DNA of 64,000 bases from Batkoa obscura. Lineage: Eukaryota; Entomophthoromycota; Entomophthoromycetes; Entomophthorales; Batkoaceae. The position numbers and the translations under genes are program-made. Below, piece by piece: positions 59,601-64,000 of the stretch. Each line of letters opens with the position of its first letter. Position 1 is the stretch's first letter. A model generated the notes under the pieces. The model worked only from the letters and a program-made list of their open reading frames with translations, was not told where the DNA came from and did not search any database. The DNA is taken from contig JASVEC010000001.1 of assembly GCA_030770535.1 (NCBI GenBank), positions 1,984,001 to 2,048,000 on the forward strand. Direction: 5' to 3'.

Positions 59601-60824
59601 GAATTAATTAATAAATAAAATTAATAAATAAAATTAATTAAATGATAAAAATAGATTAATATTTACCCTATTATTTACAATATATTGTTGAAATGTATTT
59701 AAAAATTTTAAACTACGAATACCAAATTCTAACATTAAATCCATTTTTTTTAATAATTGTAGTTGTTGATTAAATAAATAAATTTGAATTTCAAAATAAG
59801 TAATTTGATTTTTAGCTATTAGTTCTAATTGCTTTTCATTATTATTACTATTTGTTAATAATAATTCGACTATATTGATATCTTCAATTACTTTATCTTT
59901 AACAAACCATAATTCTAAATCCTCTATAATAAAAAGGTTTATAAAGCTTTTTTTAATATTTTATGATAAAATTCTTACCCTTAGAGCAATGATATAACAA
60001 CGCTTCCAATTCATCATATAATTTCAAAGCTTCTTTATGTAAATGAATTAATTTTAATTGTTTAGCAATTGAGTCTTTAACAATAAAAAAGGGGTTAATG
60101 TTCCAACCAATAAATCTTCTTTGATCATCTAATTTATTCATTTCCTCTTCTAAACTTTCAAATCGAAATTGAAACGTTGTAGTGACCATATCTTTAATCA
60201 ATTCCATTAAATTTCTCCAGCATTCAAAATTTGGATTTGGATTATCTTCAAAATTAAAACTGACTGCCATAACTCGTTCTTTTTTATTATCGTTAAAATC
60301 CACTTTCATTTTTTCCAGCAACGTCAAGTGTTGCGTATTTTTTTTAAAATTCGATAGTAATAAATTCCTACCACTTATCTGTTGAAACGCATTATTAAAT
60401 CCATTTCCTCCTTTCATTTCGTACCCTTTATCTTGGCTATTTGTCACAAATACTATCAAAAATTCACTTTCTTTCCCTACTGCTTGTAACCAAGCTCGAA
60501 TTTGTGGTCTTATCACTGTTCGATATGTTTCAATACTTTCATATCTTACTAAGAATAAATGATTGTATGGTTGATTTAATAAGCTCGATTCTTTCCAGTT
60601 AGAATTAAATGTAGTGAATGTGAGTTCTAAATGACTGATGATACTTAGCGGTCGAGAAGGTAACCTAATTTGTAAGGATTGTAAAGGTAGAAATTCATTT
60701 ATTTCTTTTTCAAATCGTTCCCATAGGCCAAAGGGATCTTGTACTAATAATGAGAGGGTTAACTATGGAATTATTGTGCTATTGGAAGAGAATTGAGCTT
60801 ACTGCTTACTTTAACGGAACTCAT
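56201..60824 (-). CDS. TRS130: TRAPP complex subunit TRAPPC10/Trs130
   Basis: TRAPPII subunit, Rab (Ypt31/Rab11) activation at the late Golgi. Fifteen exons: 60810-60824 (15 nt), 59979-60762, 59667-59923, 59280-59594, 58736-59230, 58551-58679, 58351-58501, 58008-58285, 57832-57956, 57501-57754, 57391-57465, 57091-57326, 56931-57035, 56680-56862 and 56201-56602; 1267 aa (human TRAPPC10 1259). N-terminal half carries the family marks: WLQAVGKESEFLIVFV, DDQRRFIGWNINPFFIVKDS and HKEALKLYDELEALL. The C-terminal half is beta-rich (Ig-like repeats) and much less conserved; there the exon chain rests on frame and splice consensus. The intron at 57466-57500 is only 35 nt. An Asn tract near the end is species-specific. 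Confidence 0.88.
56620..56664. repeat. ATT microsatellite in a TRAPPC10 intron
   Basis: About 14 ATT units inside the intron 56603-56679. Similar AAT/ATT runs lie in introns of the cysteine synthase gene (about 48515-48541) and the MMAA gene (about 52738-52768). Confidence 0.85.
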
Positions 60825-62059
60825 AGTTTAAAAATTATTAAAAACATTTTAAAATTTTAAGTGATTTTACCTTTTTTAGGTTGAATTTTTTGTTGCGTAG
60901 CTTATAGTCATTTATTGGGTGGATTTATTTAGTAATTTATCAATGATGGTAAGCTCAATATTGAATTTTCTTTAAATTCATTCTTTAAATTATTTTGTAT
61001 AAAATATCGGAATTATAATTTAATTATAGTAAATAAAATTAACTACTAAACATCGTTGTATAATAAAGTTATAATATAGAATTCAAATTGTTTTATGTTA
61101 AAGCTATCTTTATTAATGGAATTTCATACTTCTTGTTATTCATTTAATACCTCAAGAACGAAATATTATATTATGTTATATTTGTCTGAAAGGCTAAACT
61201 AAATCACTGATAGAAAAAGATAGATTAGTGGTAATGTGACTAAATAGTAAAACTCAAACTATAGTTATAAATAATCATTTTGGTTTTGACTTTATTTAAA
61301 ATGTTGAAAAATATTATTTGTCTTTTATAAACATACAGTTATGGTTTTTTGTTTTGGGATTAGCTAGTGATTTTTTCAATTTTAAGCTCCTAAAAGTGGA
61401 CAAAATAGCGAAGAAACATTCTTATACATATTCATACCTAAAGCTCATTATTTTCCTGTCTTAATATATTAAATATCAAAATGGAAAAATCTATTAACAA
61501 TTTTAAAGATATTTTTAAACCTGCTTACCTTTAGTTGGTATTTAAAACCCATTATCATCCCTTTTTTAGCCTAATTTAACTTTATAGTACTTGTAATTGA
61601 AAACCATAATATATCCCTGCCTTTTATTTTAAAATGCATAATAACTATAAACTTAAACATAAAGCTCACTTGAAAAGTAAAATCTAAATGCAATACACTA
61701 AAATTAAATCAACATTTCAAATAGTCGATATAGTATATTAAATTAATATACCATTGATTTGTAATATAACTAATAAATTATATCCAAGTAAACTGATAAA
61801 TAAAAGGTTGGTTTCAAACATATATCCTTAAGTTATCCTAGTATATTGTAGCCTTTGAAGTGAAATGATATGAAATAATTACTTGAAATAACAATAAGTA
61901 TAGAACATCAAATATAATCAATATCAACAGCCATTACTAGAAAAATTGTTACTTTTATTGAATTACTTATACTGCTTAGTTTTTAAATTGAAAAGATAAA
62001 AATTCACTTTAAAAATATTTATATTATTAAAATTGGCATTACATTATTAAGAGGTAAAT
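60825..62059. other. Intergenic region with a MITE
   Basis: TRAPPC10 promoter on the left, SEN15 3' flank on the right. MITE F is listed separately. No gene seen. Confidence 0.55.
61339..61428 (-). mobile_element. Short MITE, subfamily II, copy F
   Basis: About 90 bp. On the minus strand it reads AAGAATGTTTCTTCGCTATT, TTGTCCACTTTTAGGAGCTT, AAAATTGAAAAAATCAC, matching copy B at 30279-30378. Ends more decayed than in subfamily I. Confidence 0.6.
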
Positions 62060-62700
62060 TTAGTGAGTGCTTGAGTTGTAGATTCCGGGATATAGATGAT
62101 AATATACTATACTTAAATCTCCGCTAACTATTCCCAGAGTCAACCTTGGTTTTTTTTTAAAAAATGAATAAAAGCTTAGATAAAATAAATTACCGATCAA
62201 ATGTTGGCTGTATTTCCTTTTTTTTTAAAGTATCAAATAATAATGAACACCTTTAAAATAATTATCTAAACTATTTCTTCAATAAATTATTTCTTAATCT
62301 TTACCTTTCTAAACTCCATTCTTCTTTTTCATTTGCAGGTAGGATATAAAACTCTTCTGACTCTTCGCTATTTTCGCTTTTCTTAATAAATGGATAACTT
62401 TAGTTTCAATATTTAAGTCTAATGTTAAGCTTTAAACCAAGGAATAATAGTTTAAAACAATAGAAAATAAATTACTTTAACTCCTTTTATTAACCCCAAA
62501 TCAAAATTTTCGGTTAATTTAAAATAAGATAACGACTGCCACTGTTTGCCTATAATTAAAATAAGTTATATAATGAATAAAACTAAAGTATATTATTCCT
62601 ATATTAAAACAATACCAAATTTAAGATCAAACCATACTGTTTTAAACGATGAGTAATTATTTAAATCCTCTAATTCTTTTAGTTCCTCATTATTATCCAT
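62060..62700 (-). CDS. SEN15: tRNA-splicing endonuclease subunit Sen15
   Basis: Structural subunit of the tetrameric tRNA intron endonuclease. Five small exons: 62616-62700, 62476-62549, 62305-62381, 62194-62250 and 62060-62144; 125 aa. No exon is long, so the gene is easy to miss. Read in order it gives KQWQSLSYFKL, LGLIKGVK, EEFYILPANEKEEWSLERC, LLFDTLKK and LTLGIVSGDLSIVYYHLYPG. The last block matches the Sen15 signature (animal FTLAIVESDSTIVYYKL), and YILP-x-WS...R...F..L is the preceding fungal block. Exon 4 was chosen because its 57 nt keep phase, while the nearer acceptor shifts the frame. An in-frame ATG three codons upstream (62709) is an alternative start. Confidence 0.8.
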
Positions 62701-63434
62701 GGTAAACATAATCAAAGTAGTTGAAAAAAAAAGCCAAAATTAAATTTAGCATCATTGAAAACATAATTTCCGTATATGGAGAAACAAAAACCTGATTGCG
62801 TGAAAAAAGAAAATTGACTGATAATTTTCACAAATAAAACTTAATGTATACATTTTACAATGGGTTTATTAAAAACAACAGCATCTATACATGTTGTTAT
62901 CTTAAATTTGTAAAAGCTTAGGGATTATATTAGTCATATTAAAAAAAGCTATTTATCAATTTATTATGTTGCAATTAAATTAACTTAATATTGCAAATAT
63001 TTTTATATAGAACTGGTTGCAGTTAAACGTCTTCATTTTTTCCTAATTTGTTATTAATTTCTTTTATAATGAACTTATTAATTATGTGGTATATAATATA
63101 ATATAATTAAATTTATAAAGAAATTAATAGAAAATTAGTAAAAAATGAAGCCACCTAACTGCAATCAGTTCATACATAATACAATACAAATCAATAGTTT
63201 CCAACTTATAATCGTATAATCTTTTCTAATATATGGTAAAAACTAATAAGCTTTCAAGAAAATCTTCAGGAGAATCTATAAGAAAATCCTAAACAAAAAA
63301 TTTGTAAAATGATTCTGCTACATGGTTATCATTTTATTGTCAACAAAATATTTGGGTCTATTGCATTTACTGGGTGTAAAAAAGTAGTATTTAAAGAAGT
63401 AAATAGCAAGTTTAAAGGAGTAGTTTTTTTCACA
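62701..63434. other. Divergent intergenic region with a foldback element
   Basis: Promoters of SEN15 (minus) and the secreted-protein gene (plus), separated by the foldback MITE at 63005-63177. An in-frame extension of the secreted protein upstream to 63309 is not its likely start. Confidence 0.5.
63005..63177. mobile_element. Foldback MITE with about 65-bp arms
   Basis: Left arm (ATAGAACTGGTTGCAGTT, then CTTCATTTTTTCCTAATTTG, then TTATTAATTTCTTTTATAA) is mirrored by the right arm, whose complement reads TATGAACTGATTGCAGTT, CTTCATTTTTTACTAATTTT, CTATTAATTTCTTTATAA. Arms agree at roughly 85% by eye around a 40-bp AT spacer. Its ends differ from the other MITEs here, so it is a separate family. 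It sits about 260 bp before the secreted-protein start. Confidence 0.7.
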
Positions 63435-63758
63435 ATGAATATTAAATTATTTTCTACCTTTATTGCTACTATTTTGGCTGTAGCTACTCCTGCTATGAGT
63501 GCTGTAGCTGGGCCTTTAAAACCACATAGAGGATTCGGAAAGTTTAATAGCCCATTACCAGGACACAGAAAAGTACCATTACTACTATCTCTTCCTCCAA
63601 TACCTATCTCACTTCCTGTTCCAGTCCCTAGTCTGATCCGAGGAGGTAAGAAGAAACATCCTACTACTCCAGAAGGAAATACACCACCTGCTGATGCGCC
63701 AGCTAATACTCCTGCTACTGATGCACCACTCGCTGATGCACCGCTTGCTGCCACTTAA
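63435..63758 (+). CDS. Small secreted Pro/Ala-rich protein, MNIKL family
   Basis: 107 aa, one exon. Begins MNIKLFSTFIATILAVATPA, a signal peptide with likely cleavage near Ala20-Ala25. The mature part is basic and Pro/Leu-rich (VPLLLSLPPIPISLPVPVP), then a Lys/His patch (RGGKKKH), then Asp-Ala-Pro repeats (PADAPANTPATDAPLADAPL). Shares the leader and a Pro/Ala repeat tail with the minus-strand gene at 29300-29539, although the middle differs. The ATG at 63435 is preferred over in-frame ATGs further upstream because only it places the hydrophobic leader at the N-terminus. Function unknown. Confidence 0.7.
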   Translation: MNIKLFSTFIATILAVATPAMSAVAGPLKPHRGFGKFNSPLPGHRKVPLLLSLPPIPISLPVPVPSLIRGGKKKHPTTPEGNTPPADAPANTPATDAPLADAPLAAT

Positions 63759-64000
63759 AACTTTGGATTTAATTAAGTGTTGATTTTAAAGTTTAACATT
63801 TTATTTCTATTAGTTTTTTTAATAAATTAGAGATTTCTTTTTCAAACTACATTTATTGTCAAACTATCATGTATCATATAACTGAATTTAGTCCTATTTG
63901 AAATTGTCGTTTTTAATAATACCAAACTTCACAAATTCAAATGTTTTTTATAAATCACAACATACAGGCAGCTGTGAAAAGTTATCCCTTTAAATCCTAA
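63759..64000. other. 3' flank to window end
   Basis: AT-rich; nothing supportable seen. Confidence 0.5.

Noticed and set aside
63309-63434. N-terminal extension of the second secreted protein
   Set aside because: The MNIKL leader at 63435 matches the paralogue's own start, so the upstream in-frame codons are judged 5' UTR.

Overview
The window is nuclear DNA of an early-diverging fungus. It is very AT-rich, with short spliceosomal introns (mostly 43-60 nt, the shortest 35-36 nt) that nearly all start GTA and end TAG or AAG. The gene set is eukaryotic and fungal in flavour: a Bem3-type PX-PH-RhoGAP, Rna1 RanGAP, Sec31, Npy1, Snl1, Rrp14, Ddi1 and Mge1. It also keeps genes that most yeasts have lost: an MMAA-type B12-enzyme chaperone, FIGNL1, COG7 of animal type, and a TFG-like PB1 protein. 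Poly-Asn and poly-Gln tracts and AAT microsatellites are common. An AT-rich zoopagomycete such as Conidiobolus or a relative would fit, but that is inference; no rRNA or marker gene is present to settle it.

Layout. 1-3 kb: a She4/UNC-45-like myosin chaperone (cut by the window edge) and peroxisomal-type NADH pyrophosphatase. 3-8.9 kb: accessory DNA with a MITE and two related orphan membrane-anchored proteins. 8.9-28 kb: housekeeping block with glycogen branching enzyme, Bem3-like RhoGAP, Rrp14/SURF6, a Nup98-like FG nucleoporin, Mge1 (with a heat shock element upstream), RanGAP, Ddi1 and a SET/Vps75 histone chaperone. 28-33 kb: gene-poor accessory block with a small secreted Pro/Ala-rich protein, a decayed leucine-rich-repeat gene and four MITEs. 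33-60.8 kb: dense block with NSE4, FIGNL1, TFG-like, UBL-WLM protease, SEC31, MBF1, SNL1, mitochondrial cysteine synthase, COG7, MMAA, NIPA-type Mg transporter and TRAPPC10. 60.8-64 kb: MITEs, a five-exon SEN15 gene, and a second secreted protein of the same family as the one at 29.3 kb.

How the genes work together. Several belong to the secretory pathway (Sec31 and a TFG-like partner at ER exit sites, TRAPPC10 and COG7 at the Golgi, Snl1 at the ER). Others act in nuclear transport (Nup98-like, RanGAP), genome maintenance (NSE4, FIGNL1, UBL-WLM protease, Ddi1), or mitochondria (Mge1, cysteine synthase, MMAA). There is no operon-like organisation; several neighbours are divergent or tightly convergent pairs. 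Exon models were built by hand from reading frame, splice consensus and family conservation. No rRNA, tRNA, CRISPR or whole autonomous transposon was found.
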